39,057 nt of DNA from an uncultured Oscillospiraceae bacterium (GTDB lineage: Bacteria > Bacillota > Clostridia > Oscillospirales > Oscillospiraceae), in the NCBI GenBank assembly GCA_947588955.1, contig CANPYX010000024.1, positions 1 to 39,057 on the forward strand, written 5' to 3'. Below are positions 30,085 to 37,616 of this stretch, piece by piece. The notes under the pieces are model-generated. The model did no database searches. It was not told the DNA's origin and worked only from the letters and a program-made list of their open reading frames with translations. Position 1 is the stretch's first letter, and every line of letters begins with the position of its first letter. The position numbers and the translations under genes were made by a program.

Positions 30085-31380
30085 TTATTTGTAGAGCTCG
30101 GACAGGGCTTTTTCCACATCGGCGTATACGCGGTCGGGGTCCAGGGTGGTGAATTTGCCGTGGTCGTAGAGGATATTCCCGTCGACCACGGTCATGACCA
30201 CGTCGGAGCCCTGGGCGGAGTATGCCACAAGCGCCAGGGGGTCAAGGTTGGGGCGCATATGGGGCGCCGTCAGGTCCAGGGCGGCGAAATCCGCCTTTTT
30301 GCCAACACGAAGCTCGCCCGTGTCTCCCCTGCCCTGAAGCCTGGCGCCGTTGACGGTGGCCATTGCTATAGTATCCGCCGGCTTCATAATTGTGGGGTCG
30401 CCGGATACGCCGTTGTGTATGACGCTGGCAAGGTGAAGCTCCTCCAGCATGTTGAGGTTGTTGTTTGACGCCGCGCCGTCGGTGCCAAGGGCGACGTTTA
30501 TGCCCATATCCAGCATTTTTTGCACCGGAGCGACGCCGCTGCCAAGCTTTAGGTTGCTGGAGGGGCAGTGGACGGCGGAGACGCCGCGCCTTTTCATTAT
30601 TTCCATATCCTCCTCCGTCACCCAGACACAGTGGGCGGCGAAGGCGCGTGAGTCGAAGGCGCCCAGGCTGTCGAACCAGGCGGCGGGGGTGAGGCCGTAT
30701 TTTTGGACGCACCCGTCGTGCTCGCTTTTCGTCTCGGACATATGGATATGGAGGTTGCCGGCGTTTTCACGGACGAAGCCGGCGTAATATTTCACCACGG
30801 GGGCGGTGCAGGTGTACTCCGCGTGGACGCAGAAGTCGATTTTCAGCCTGCCATTACCGGCGTTGTTGTACGCCTTGAAGAGCTCCAGGGACTCCCTCAC
30901 CCTGAAATTGTCCTCCACGGGCTCTGAGGGGTCGAAGCACTGGACGGGGCGGCAGAGGTTCGCCTTTATCCCCGACGCCAGCACCGCCTCGGCGGTCTCG
31001 CGCGGCTCCATGTACATATCCGTGAAGCTCGTGGTGCCGGTGGAGAGCATTTCAAGCAGAGCAAGCTCCGTGCCGGTGCGAATGGCGGAGGGGGTGAGCC
31101 GGTCCTCGATGGGAAAGACGCTGTCAAAGAGCCAGCTTTGCAGCGGAAGGTCGCTCCCCACCCCGCGCAGAAGGGTCATGGGCGTGTGGGTGTGGGCGTT
31201 GACAAGGCCGGGGATGAGCATAGTGCCGGTCATGTCCCGTACCTCGTCGAAGTCCGTGGGCTTTTCGGCGCCGATGTAGTCTATCGTGTCGCCGTTGACG
31301 GAGAGGAAGCCGTTTTTTATATACTCAAAGCCGTTTTTGCCGGTGCTGAGAATATCGCAGTTGGCGTAAAGACGTTTCAT
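30085..31380 (-). CDS. mtaD: Amidohydrolase, MtaD/SahD-type adenosine-compound deaminase
   Basis: This 431-residue amidohydrolase probably deaminates S-adenosylhomocysteine, methylthioadenosine or related nucleosides. The metal site is NAHTHTP (His63, His65), then HIHMSETKSEHDG, AAHCVWVTEEDME and GTDGAASNNNLNMLEELHL (catalytic Asp). These match the MtaD/SsnA-like group; the NNNLNM stretch is typical of MtaD. I start at the ATG at 31380, with GAAGGGGG eight bases upstream. An ATG at 31398 overlaps the pnp stop but has that site inside the gene. It is co-transcribed with purine nucleoside phosphorylase and lies next to S-adenosylhomocysteinase, which supports a methyl-cycle role. Guanine deaminase-like alternatives are less likely. 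Confidence 0.88.
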   Translation of the reverse strand: MKRLYANCDILSTGKNGFEYIKNGFLSVNGDTIDYIGAEKPTDFDEVRDMTGTMLIPGLVNAHTHTPMTLLRGVGSDLPLQSWLFDSVFPIEDRLTPSAIRTGTELALLEMLSTGTTSFTDMYMEPRETAEAVLASGIKANLCRPVQCFDPSEPVEDNFRVRESLELFKAYNNAGNGRLKIDFCVHAEYTCTAPVVKYYAGFVRENAGNLHIHMSETKSEHDGCVQKYGLTPAAWFDSLGAFDSRAFAAHCVWVTEEDMEIMKRRGVSAVHCPSSNLKLGSGVAPVQKMLDMGINVALGTDGAASNNNLNMLEELHLASVIHNGVSGDPTIMKPADTIAMATVNGARLQGRGDTGELRVGKKADFAALDLTAPHMRPNLDPLALVAYSAQGSDVVMTVVDGNILYDHGKFTTLDPDRVYADVEKALSELYK

Positions 31381-31394
31381 GCCGTTTTCCCCCT

Positions 31395-32216
31395 TCATAT
31401 GTGGGCGATGATGTCCTTCACGTAGTCGGTGAAGGGCGCCTCGATGGAGTTGGCTGTCTCGATGACCTCCTCCGCCGTAAGGGGCTGAGGCAGGACGCCC
31501 GCCGCCATGTTCGTCATGACGGAGAGGGCCAGGAGCGGAAGCTTGCAGTGGGAGGCGGTCAGCGCCTCGGTGACGGTGGACATTCCCACAGCGTCGCCGC
31601 CAAGGGCGCGGATTGCGCGTATCTCCGCCGGTGTCTCGTACTGGGGGCCGGGGGTGAACCAGTAGACGCCCTCGTGGACGGTGAGGGGCGAGCCTTCGGC
31701 AAGCTCCAGGGCAAGCTTTCGGAGCTTTGGCGTGTATGCGGAGCCCATGTCAAAAAAGCGGGGCCCGAACTCGTCGATGTTGGGGCCGCGCATCGGGGAA
31801 GCGCCCATGAGCTTTATGTGGTCGGAGATGACCATGATGTCTCCGGGCTTGTAGCTTTTGTTCACGGCTCCGGCGGCGTTGGTTAGGATGAGCGCCCGGA
31901 TGCCCAAAAGCTTCAGCACACGCACGGGAATGGAGAGCTGCTCAAAATCATAGCCCTCGTAGTAGTGGAACCTGCCGGACATACAGACCACCTTTTTCCC
32001 GTTGACTGTGCCGAATATCATCTGCCCCGCGTGGCCGATGGCGGTGGAGCGGAGGAAGTTGGGTATTTCGGCGTAAGGTACCGTTATGGGGTCCTCTATG
32101 TGTCCGGCGAAGTGACCGAGGCCAGACCCCAGGACGAGCCCGATCTCAGGCGCGCCGCCGAATCGCTCCAGAAGATAATCCGCGGATTTTTTGTAATATT
32201 CGTAGGTGTAAGCCAT
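31395..32216 (-). CDS. punA: Purine nucleoside phosphorylase (trimeric, PunA type)
   Basis: This 273-residue enzyme cleaves inosine or guanosine (and related nucleosides) with phosphate to release the base and ribose-1-phosphate. The family signatures are GLVLGSGLGHFAGHIEDP (about 25-42), AIGHAGQMIFGTVNGKKVVCMSG (two parts, with RFHYYEGY) and ILTNAAGAVNKSYKPGDIM. VYWFTPGPQYETPAEIRAIR and GMSTVTEALTASHCKLPLLA complete the active site. The length is usual for the trimeric class. AAAGGAG lies seven bases before the ATG. It precedes mtaD with a gap of about 15 bp and faces ahcY across a 140-bp divergent promoter region. Confidence 0.94.
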   Translation of the reverse strand: MAYTYEYYKKSADYLLERFGGAPEIGLVLGSGLGHFAGHIEDPITVPYAEIPNFLRSTAIGHAGQMIFGTVNGKKVVCMSGRFHYYEGYDFEQLSIPVRVLKLLGIRALILTNAAGAVNKSYKPGDIMVISDHIKLMGASPMRGPNIDEFGPRFFDMGSAYTPKLRKLALELAEGSPLTVHEGVYWFTPGPQYETPAEIRAIRALGGDAVGMSTVTEALTASHCKLPLLALSVMTNMAAGVLPQPLTAEEVIETANSIEAPFTDYVKDIIAHI

Positions 32217-32258
32217 TTTTGCTCTCCTTTCAACCGCCGCGCGGTGCTTGATGGGGCT

Positions 32259-32287
32259 ATTTTACTACATCCGCGCCGTAAACACAA
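32259..32287 (-). promoter_or_regulatory. Possible promoter of the pnp-mtaD operon
   Basis: On the minus strand TTGTGT (32282-32287) and TAAAAT (32259-32264) are separated by 17 bp. The -35 is weak, the -10 fair. Confidence 0.5.
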
Positions 32288-32298
32288 CAAAAATCCTC

Positions 32299-32327
32299 TT
32301 TACTTCCCGGCGCGGCGGTGATAAAAT
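32299..32327 (+). promoter_or_regulatory. Promoter of ahcY
   Basis: TTTACT (32299-32304) and TAAAAT (32322-32327) are separated by 17 bp, with TGA before the -10 (extended -10). The 5' UTR would be about 25 bases, too short for a SAM or SAH riboswitch. Confidence 0.7.
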
Positions 32328-32356
32328 CAACCTATAATTCATTTACGGAGGATATT

Positions 32357-33604
32357 ATGAGCGAGATAAGAGATATTTCACTGGCGCCCGCAGGGGAAAA
32401 GAAGATAGCCTGGGCAGCCAGGTACATGCCACTTCTGCGGGACATCGAGGAGGAATTCAAGCGAAAAAAGCCCTTCAAGGGGCTGAAAATGGCGGCGTCG
32501 CTCCACCTTGAGGCGAAGTCCGCTGTGCTCTGCCGCGTGCTCATGGAGGGCGGCGCGGACCTGAGGATAACCGGGTGCAATCCCCTTTCCACACAGGACG
32601 ACGTGGTGGCGGCGCTGGCGGACCGGGGCGCGGAGGTGTTTTCCTGGTACGACTGCACGCCTGAGGAGTACGACAGGCACCTGGCGAAGGCGCTGGAATT
32701 CGGGCCCAACATCATAATCGACGACGGCGGGGACCTGGTTTCCATGCTCCACAGGAGCATGCGGGAGCTCCTTCCCGGCGTAATAGGCGGGTGCGAGGAG
32801 ACCACCACCGGTATTATACGCCTTCACGCGATGGAGCGGGAGGGGGCGCTTAAATTCCCCATGCTCACCGTCAACGACGCCAGGTGCAAGCACTTCTTCG
32901 ACAACCGCTACGGCACGGGTCAGTCTGTCTGGGACGGAATAAACAGGGCGACCAACCTGGTGGTGGCGGGCAAGAACGTGGTCGTCGCCGGCTACGGCTG
33001 GTGCGGCAGGGGCATAGCCATGAGAGCGAAGGGTCTTGGCGCCAGGGTGACCGTCACGGAGGTGGACCCCGTGAAGGCGCTTGAGGCGATGATGGACGGC
33101 TATGAGGTCAGGACCATGGACGACGCCGCGGAGTACGGGGACCTGTTCGTATCCTCCACCGGCTGCTGTAAGGTCATAACGGAGCGCCATTTTGAAAAGA
33201 TGCGCGACGGCGCCATTTTGTGCAACGCGGGGCACTTCAATGTGGAGGTGGACGTGGACTGGCTTGAGGAAAACGCCGTCTCAACCTCGGAGGGGCGCAC
33301 CTCGGTGACCCGCGGCTACACCCTCAAAAACGGCAGGACGCTGTTTGTCCTCGCCGAGGGCAGGCTCGTTAATCTGGCGTCCGGTGACGGGCACCCGGTG
33401 GAGATAATGGACATGAGCTTCGCAATCCAGGCGCTTGCCGCGAAATATATCGCCGACCACAGGGACACCATCCCCTGCAAGGTCATCGAGATACCCGACG
33501 ACATCGACTACGACGTGGCGCGCCGCAAGCTTCGCTCCTGCGGCATGACCATAGACACCCTCACCGAGGAGCAGAAAAAATATCTCGACTCCTGGGCGCT
33601 TTGA
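32357..33604 (+). CDS. ahcY: Adenosylhomocysteinase (S-adenosylhomocysteine hydrolase)
   Basis: This 415-residue cytoplasmic enzyme splits S-adenosylhomocysteine into adenosine and homocysteine, using bound NAD. The NAD-binding loop is AGYGWCGRG (211-219). Substrate-binding parts include AARYMPLLRDIEEEF, CNPLSTQDDVVAALADRG and the C-terminal HPVEIMDMSFAIQALAAKYI. The protein lacks the insertion and the HYRY ending of the long bacterial and eukaryotic type, so it is the short Thermotoga-like form common in Clostridia. GGAGG lies five bases before the ATG at 32357; an upstream in-frame start at 32318 would overlap the promoter. It is divergent from the pnp-mtaD operon, with which it forms a methyl-cycle salvage group. 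Confidence 0.95.
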   Translation: MSEIRDISLAPAGEKKIAWAARYMPLLRDIEEEFKRKKPFKGLKMAASLHLEAKSAVLCRVLMEGGADLRITGCNPLSTQDDVVAALADRGAEVFSWYDCTPEEYDRHLAKALEFGPNIIIDDGGDLVSMLHRSMRELLPGVIGGCEETTTGIIRLHAMEREGALKFPMLTVNDARCKHFFDNRYGTGQSVWDGINRATNLVVAGKNVVVAGYGWCGRGIAMRAKGLGARVTVTEVDPVKALEAMMDGYEVRTMDDAAEYGDLFVSSTGCCKVITERHFEKMRDGAILCNAGHFNVEVDVDWLEENAVSTSEGRTSVTRGYTLKNGRTLFVLAEGRLVNLASGDGHPVEIMDMSFAIQALAAKYIADHRDTIPCKVIEIPDDIDYDVARRKLRSCGMTIDTLTEEQKKYLDSWAL

Positions 33605-33691
33605 TTTTAAAGTCACACGCCACGATAAAGCCATTGTAAGAGATATACAGGGATGTATTTGCCTCCCCGACGGTACCCATACGGTTTAACT

Positions 33692-33741
33692 AAAACAGCT
33701 TCACCTTCCCTTTTCATACCGGGGAGGTGAAGCTGCGGTTT
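33692..33741. terminator. Bidirectional terminator between ahcY and the Nudix gene
   Basis: CAGCTTCACCT (33696-33706) pairs with AGGTGAAGCTG (33725-33735), with the inner bases TCCC/GGGG adding to the stem. TAAAA precedes and CGGTTTTATT follows. It serves both convergent genes. Confidence 0.8.
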
Positions 33742-34202
33742 TATTGGCTCAGTTCGGGCAGTTTGGCGTAATCGGTGAGGGCGATTCGGTTGTGGCGGAG
33801 GAGGTTTTCCGGCAGGGCGTTCAGGGGGAACCAGCGCAGCTGGGTCACCTCCTCCGGCTGAAGGCGCGGCTCGCCCTCGAAGGCGTGGCAGTAATAGACG
33901 ATATCCACGACCATGACCTCGTCACCGTTGGGGTATACGTGGCGGAAGCCGGGACCGGAGTATACGCCCAGGAGCCGGGGCTCCACCGGGCGCACGCCAA
34001 GCTCCTCGCCTACCTCACGGTACAGCGCCTCCTCCACCGTCTCCCAAAGCTCGATGGCGCCGCCGTGGTTTGCCCACTGCCCGTCGTCGGCGCGCTTCTG
34101 GAGGAGGACGTTTCCCCTGCCGTCGCCGATGATGAGGCAGGCGCAGGGCATGATGAGCGGGCGGTGACCCACGGCTTTGCGAAGCTCGGAAATGTAGCCC
34201 AT
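33741..34202 (-). CDS. Nudix hydrolase
   Basis: This 153-residue protein hydrolyses a nucleoside diphosphate linked to another moiety; the substrate is not visible. The Nudix box is GGAIELWETVEEALYREVGEELG (in parts, about residues 47-69), with REVGEE matching REUXEE. The preceding QKRADDGQWANHG and following VYSGPGFRHVYPNGDEVMVV are normal for NUDIX domains that act on nucleotide or sugar-nucleotide compounds. I start at the ATG at 34202, with AAGGAGG seven bases upstream. The stop of trmB lies 1 bp before this start, so the two are co-translated. Confidence 0.92.
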   Translation of the reverse strand: MGYISELRKAVGHRPLIMPCACLIIGDGRGNVLLQKRADDGQWANHGGAIELWETVEEALYREVGEELGVRPVEPRLLGVYSGPGFRHVYPNGDEVMVVDIVYYCHAFEGEPRLQPEEVTQLRWFPLNALPENLLRHNRIALTDYAKLPELSQ

Positions 34203-34203
34203 A

Positions 34204-34842
34204 TCAGCGCCTCCTTGACGCGACAAGGCGGTTTATCGGCACGCCCTGCTCGCGGAATTTTGCCTCGTAGTCCGTCATACAGCCGCCCGCGCCGCCGGAG
34301 TGCAGGTCGTTGGTGACCTCCGAAAGCTCCCAGCCCTCCGCCTTGAACTGCTCCAGGGACCAGTCAAACAGGGGGAGGTTGTCGGTTTTGAACCATATCT
34401 CGCCGCCGGGCGTGAGGAGCTTGTCGTATATTTTCAAAAAGGCGGGAGCCGTGAGCCGCCGCTTGAACTGGCGCGATTTGCGCCAGGGGTCGGGGAAGTT
34501 GATGTAGATGCGCGAGACCTCGCCGGGGGCAAATATGTTTTCGCAGTTTACGGCGTCAAAGTCGAGAAAGCGTATGTTCTCAAGCTCCGCCTCCCTTGCC
34601 CGCTCCATGGCGACGACCATGGCGTCCAGGACGCGCTCCACGGCGCAAAAGAGAACATCGGGGTTTTCCCGCGCCATTCCCACGGTGAAGCGCCCCTTTC
34701 CACAGCCCAGCTCCAGATGCAGCGCCAAGTGTCCGGGGAAGCTCTCAAGCCAGCGCCCCTTGAATTGCTCCGGCTCACGCTCCAAAAGATCCGCGCACCG
34801 CTCCACCCTTGGGATAAGATTCGGTTTTTTCCTCATTCGCAT
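34204..34842 (-). CDS. trmB: tRNA (guanine-N7)-methyltransferase TrmB
   Basis: This SAM-dependent enzyme methylates G46 of tRNAs. It has about 212 residues. The SAM-binding motif is LHLELGCGKGRFTVGMA (about 57-73), then the family-specific INFPDPWRKSRQFKRRLTAP (about 132-151) and YEAKFREQGVPINRLVA near the end. The family start is MRMRKKP, found at the ATG at 34842. A promoter at 34871-34899 lies directly upstream and rules out the longer open frame to 34899. The Shine-Dalgarno (GGGTG) is weak. It forms an operon with the Nudix gene. Confidence 0.94.
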   Translation of the reverse strand: MRMRKKPNLIPRVERCADLLEREPEQFKGRWLESFPGHLALHLELGCGKGRFTVGMARENPDVLFCAVERVLDAMVVAMERAREAELENIRFLDFDAVNCENIFAPGEVSRIYINFPDPWRKSRQFKRRLTAPAFLKIYDKLLTPGGEIWFKTDNLPLFDWSLEQFKAEGWELSEVTNDLHSGGAGGCMTDYEAKFREQGVPINRLVASRRR

Positions 34843-34870
34843 AGTTATCACCCGCAAAAAAGTTTTCTCC

Positions 34871-34899
34871 ATTGTACCACACGCCGCCATAAATTCCAA
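34871..34899 (-). promoter_or_regulatory. Promoter of the trmB-nudix operon
   Basis: On the minus strand TTGGAA (34894-34899) and TACAAT (34871-34876) are separated by 17 bp, about 29 bp upstream of the chosen start codon. An alternative TTGACT lies further upstream. Confidence 0.6.
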
Positions 34900-34950
34900 C
34901 CCAATGTTTATAAATCTTTGATGATTTAGTCAAAAGCCTCCCCACGGCAC

Positions 34951-34979
34951 TTGAAATTTTGAGCGCGCCGTGCTACACT
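34951..34979 (+). promoter_or_regulatory. Promoter of the esterase-ATP-grasp operon
   Basis: TTGAAA (34951-34956) and TACACT (34974-34979) are separated by 17 bp. The spacer and flanks contain an imperfect CACGGC/GCCGTG dyad. Confidence 0.65.
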
Positions 34980-35023
34980 AACGGCAGGAAACGGAACGTA
35001 TTCCAAAGCGAGGAGTGATACGG

Positions 35024-35794
35024 TTGATCGTTAAATGGGAGGTGACCCTGCCGGGGCTCTCCGGCGATGAGGTCAGAAACGCCTACGTCTACCTTCCGCC
35101 AAAGGCGGAGACGCATCCCGGCACACGGTTCCCGGTGCTATATATGTTTGACGGGCATAACGTCTTTTTTGACGCCGACGCCACATACGGTAAAAGCTGG
35201 GGCATGAAGGAATACCTGGAGGAAACAGGCACGCCCCTTATCGTCGCCGCGGTGGAGTGCAGTCACGGCGCCAACGGCGAGAGGCTTTCGGAGTATTCCC
35301 CCTTTGATTTCCGGGCGCGGGAATTCGGGGAGCTGCCGGGACGCGGGCGGGAGACGATGGAGTGGTTCGTAAACTCCTTCAAGCCGCACATCGACAGCCG
35401 CTACCCCACCATGCCGGACCGGGAGCACACATTTATCGCGGGAAGCTCAATGGGCGGGCTCATGAGCCTTTACGCCGTCACGGAGTACAACAGCGTCTTT
35501 TCCAAAGCGGCGGCGCTGTCGCCCTCGGTGCTGGTGGCGCCATCGGAGCTGGACAGGCTGCTGCGCTCCGCGCCGCTTGAGCCGGGCACCGTGGTTTACA
35601 TGGACTACGGCTCCCAGGAGATGAAGCACCTGCCCGGCGCGGTCCTGGCGAGGCGTTTTGCAAAGGTCGCGTCAATACTCATTGAGCGCGGCGTGTTTGT
35701 CACCGCCCGTATCGTACCCGGCGGCGAGCACCGCGAGGCGAGCTGGGAGCGGCAGATTCCATTTTTTATAAATACACTTCTCTACGAAAAATAA
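35024..35794 (+). CDS. Alpha/beta hydrolase, putative esterase (esterase D/Fes type)
   Basis: This 256-residue serine hydrolase has the putative-esterase fold. The nucleophile elbow is AGSSMGGLMSLYA (about residues 142-154; Ser145 or nearby). An N-terminal RFPVLYMFDGHNVFFD is typical of the family, whose members include feruloyl, enterochelin and acyl esterases. DYGSQEMKHL and the His of GGEHREASWERQIPFFINTL complete a likely triad. No signal peptide, so it is cytoplasmic. I prefer the TTG at 35024: AGCGAGGAG lies eight bases upstream, whereas the GTG at 35015 sits within it. It is 11 bp upstream of an ATP-grasp gene, so both probably act on one pathway. Confidence 0.85.
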   Translation: MIVKWEVTLPGLSGDEVRNAYVYLPPKAETHPGTRFPVLYMFDGHNVFFDADATYGKSWGMKEYLEETGTPLIVAAVECSHGANGERLSEYSPFDFRAREFGELPGRGRETMEWFVNSFKPHIDSRYPTMPDREHTFIAGSSMGGLMSLYAVTEYNSVFSKAAALSPSVLVAPSELDRLLRSAPLEPGTVVYMDYGSQEMKHLPGAVLARRFAKVASILIERGVFVTARIVPGGEHREASWERQIPFFINTLLYEK

Positions 35795-35805
35795 AGAAGG
35801 AAACG

Positions 35806-37008
35806 ATGAGCACCATGAAAAACGTTATTTTTATCTCCCCCAACTTTCCCGCCAACTACTGGCTCTTTTGCCGTGAGCTGAAGGCGGACGGCATGAACGT
35901 GCTGGGCATAGGCGACGAGCCATACGAGAGGCTGAGCGCCGGGCTCAAGGAGAACCTGACCGAGTATTACAAGGTGGACAGCCTGGAGAACTACGACTCG
36001 GTCTACCGCGCCGTGGCGTTTCTCATATTCAAGCACGGTCCCATCGATTGGCTGGAATCCAACAACGAATACTGGCTTGAGAGAGACGCAAAGCTCCGGA
36101 CGGCCTTTCACATCACCTCCGGCTTCCAGGAGGCGGATATGCCATCCATCAAGCTCAAATCAAAGATGAAGGAATTCTACCGAAGGGCCGGCATACCCAC
36201 GGCGCGCTACCACATTGTGGACGGTTTGGAGGATTGCAGGGAGTTCATCGCCCAGGTGGGCTGGCCGGTGGTGGTCAAGCCCGACAACGGCGTCGGGGCC
36301 TCCGACACCCACGCGCTGAAAAGCGATGATGACCTTGCGAAATTTCTTGAAAAGCGCAAGCCGGGCGTAAGCTATATAATGGAGGAGTATGTCCACGCGG
36401 AGGTCAACTCCTACGACGCGATCTATGATTCCCACGGTGAGCCGATGTTTGAGACAGGCAACGTCACCCCCGTGTCCATAATGGACATCGTCAACGACGG
36501 GGACAACTCCATCTACTATATCCTCCGGGACCTGCCAGAGGACACGCGGGCGGCAGGCAGAGCCACCGCCAAGGCATTTGGCGTCAAGAGCCGCTTCATC
36601 CACTTTGAGTTTTTCCGCCTCTCCGAGGACCAGGAGGGGCTTGGCAAAAAGGGCGATCTGGTGGGACTTGAGGTCAATATGCGGCCCAGCGGCGGCTACA
36701 CGCCTGACATGATCGACTACGCCCACGGCACCAATGTATACAAGGTTTGGGCCGATATGGTCGCCTTTGACAAGACAAGTATACCCGAAGAGGATCGCTT
36801 CTTCTGCGCCTATCTCGGCAGGCGGGACGGCAAGAAATACGCCATGGGGCATGAGGACCTCATGCGAAAATACGGCGCCCGCATGAAGCTCGTCGGCCGC
36901 ATCCCGCAGGTGCTTGCGGGGGCAATGGGCGACCAGATGTATATCGCCGTCTTCCCCACACGGGAGGAAATGGATCAATTTTACCAGGACACGCTGGCAT
37001 GTCAGTGA
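35806..37008 (+). CDS. ATP-grasp domain ligase of unknown substrate
   Basis: This 400-residue protein joins a carboxylate to an amine or thiol, using ATP. The N-terminal part (KNVIFISPNFPANYWLFCREL) is a preATP-grasp domain. The ATP-grasp core has WPVVVKPDNGVGASDTHALK (about 152-171) for ATP binding, then SYIMEEYVHAEVNSYDAIYD. VGLEVNMRPSGGYTPDMIDY supplies the Mg-binding Glu/Asn. It ends with a domain containing IPQVLAGAMGDQMYIAVFP. AGAAGGAA precedes the ATG. It is in an operon with the esterase. Related ligases make peptide-like or amino-acid conjugates; the product is not known. Confidence 0.88.
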   Translation: MSTMKNVIFISPNFPANYWLFCRELKADGMNVLGIGDEPYERLSAGLKENLTEYYKVDSLENYDSVYRAVAFLIFKHGPIDWLESNNEYWLERDAKLRTAFHITSGFQEADMPSIKLKSKMKEFYRRAGIPTARYHIVDGLEDCREFIAQVGWPVVVKPDNGVGASDTHALKSDDDLAKFLEKRKPGVSYIMEEYVHAEVNSYDAIYDSHGEPMFETGNVTPVSIMDIVNDGDNSIYYILRDLPEDTRAAGRATAKAFGVKSRFIHFEFFRLSEDQEGLGKKGDLVGLEVNMRPSGGYTPDMIDYAHGTNVYKVWADMVAFDKTSIPEEDRFFCAYLGRRDGKKYAMGHEDLMRKYGARMKLVGRIPQVLAGAMGDQMYIAVFPTREEMDQFYQDTLACQ

Positions 37009-37010
37009 CC

Positions 37011-37032
37011 GCGGGACCGTCACCGGTCCCGC
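37011..37032 (+). terminator. Hairpin after the ATP-grasp gene
   Basis: GCGGGACCG (37011-37019) pairs with CGGTCCCGC (37024-37032) around a 4-base loop, 2 bp after the stop. The T run that follows is weak (CCGGTTGTTGTC), so it is only a likely terminator. Confidence 0.6.
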
Positions 37033-37080
37033 CCGGTTGTTGTCAGCATCGCACCCCGGCAAAAAATCCGCCCTCACCCC

Positions 37081-37109
37081 TTGCAAAAAGGGCGAAACTA
37101 TTATATAAT
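37081..37109 (+). promoter_or_regulatory. Promoter upstream of the tRNA region
   Basis: TTGCAA (37081-37086) and TATAAT (37104-37109) are separated by 17 bp. It probably once served, or still serves, the tRNA copies downstream. Confidence 0.65.
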
Positions 37110-37187
37110 TTTTCAGTGCTCGAAAACCTCCTCAATCGGTCACACCGAGCGCGAAGATACGGCGAGGTTGGCAAAGTGCGAGGCTTG

Positions 37188-37377
37188 CCTCTAAAAATCC
37201 GCACTGCTTTATGCGCTTTGCCGTTTCCCCCCCCCGCAAGGAGAGGCATGAAAGCCGAATATCCGGGTGTAGCCCAGTTGGTAGGGCGCGACATTTGGGA
37301 GCGGGTAACATCGGCGGAGGTCTGTTAAACGTCAACCTCTCAAAAGCCGCACGGCTCTAAGCGGTTTTCCGTTTCCC
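37188..37377. repeat. Imperfect 42-bp direct repeat flanking the truncated tRNA
   Basis: The 42-bp units at 37188-37229 and 37336-37377 match at 35 of 42 positions. Each precedes a tRNA-Pro copy (truncated and intact). The second unit can also fold into an AAAAGCCGC/GCGGTTTT hairpin. It shows that the segment including the tRNA was duplicated and then diverged. Confidence 0.65.
37263..37302 (+). pseudogene. Truncated tRNA-Pro (5' half only)
   Basis: The sequence follows a tRNA-Pro from the acceptor strand CCGGGTG through a paired D arm (GCCC/GGGC) to the anticodon loop TTTGGGA. It then breaks off: the 3' anticodon strand (TGTCG expected), T arm and CACCCGG acceptor strand are missing. The last shared bases with the intact tRNA are TTTGGGAGC (37294-37302). 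A decayed copy or an integration junction are both possible. Confidence 0.7.
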
Positions 37378-37453
37378 TTCCCCGCACAATCCCCCGTAAA
37401 AAGGGGCTTGACCACATAGTTGACCACAACTGTGAAAACCGAAAATTAAATAT

Positions 37454-37532
37454 CCGGGTGTAGCGAAGTTTGGTATCGCGCTTGCTTTGGGAGCAAGAGA
37501 TTTCGCAGGTTCAAATCCTGTCACCCGGACCA
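37454..37532 (+). tRNA. tRNA-Pro (anticodon UGG)
   Basis: The acceptor stem CCGGGTG/CACCCGG, D arm GCGA/TCGC, anticodon stem CTTGC/GCAAG with loop TTTGGGA (anticodon TGG), T arm GCAGG/CCTGT with loop TTCAAAT and a genome-encoded CCA are all present. The variable loop has seven bases (AGATTTC) where tRNA-Pro normally has about five. A strong terminator follows directly. Confidence 0.93.
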
Positions 37533-37534
37533 TT

Positions 37535-37582
37535 TCGAGTGTTCATAAGGTGTTTGACCTTGTGGACACTCGATTTGTTTTT
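37535..37582 (+). terminator. Terminator after tRNA-Pro
   Basis: A 17-bp stem with two G-U pairs (37535-37551 with 37557-37573) closes a 5-base loop and is followed by TTTGTTTTT. Confidence 0.88.
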
Positions 37583-37590
37583 CTATGTAT

Positions 37591-37616
37591 GAGCAGGCGG
37601 AGCCTGCTCGTTTTTT
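37591..37616. terminator. Terminator at the 3' end of the recombinase gene
   Basis: GAGCAGGC pairs with GCCTGCTC around GGA, followed on the plus strand by G and T7. It overlaps the recombinase stop. The T run faces plus-strand transcripts, so it also backs up the tRNA terminator. Confidence 0.7.

Noticed and set aside
32217-32356. A SAM or SAH riboswitch between pnp and ahcY
   Set aside because: The 140-bp region is filled by two promoters, the ahcY leader is about 25 bases, and no riboswitch core is seen.
37408-37425. Two TTGACCACA copies as a tandem promoter for tRNA-Pro
   Set aside because: TTGACC could be a -35, but no acceptable -10 lies 16-18 bp downstream of either copy.
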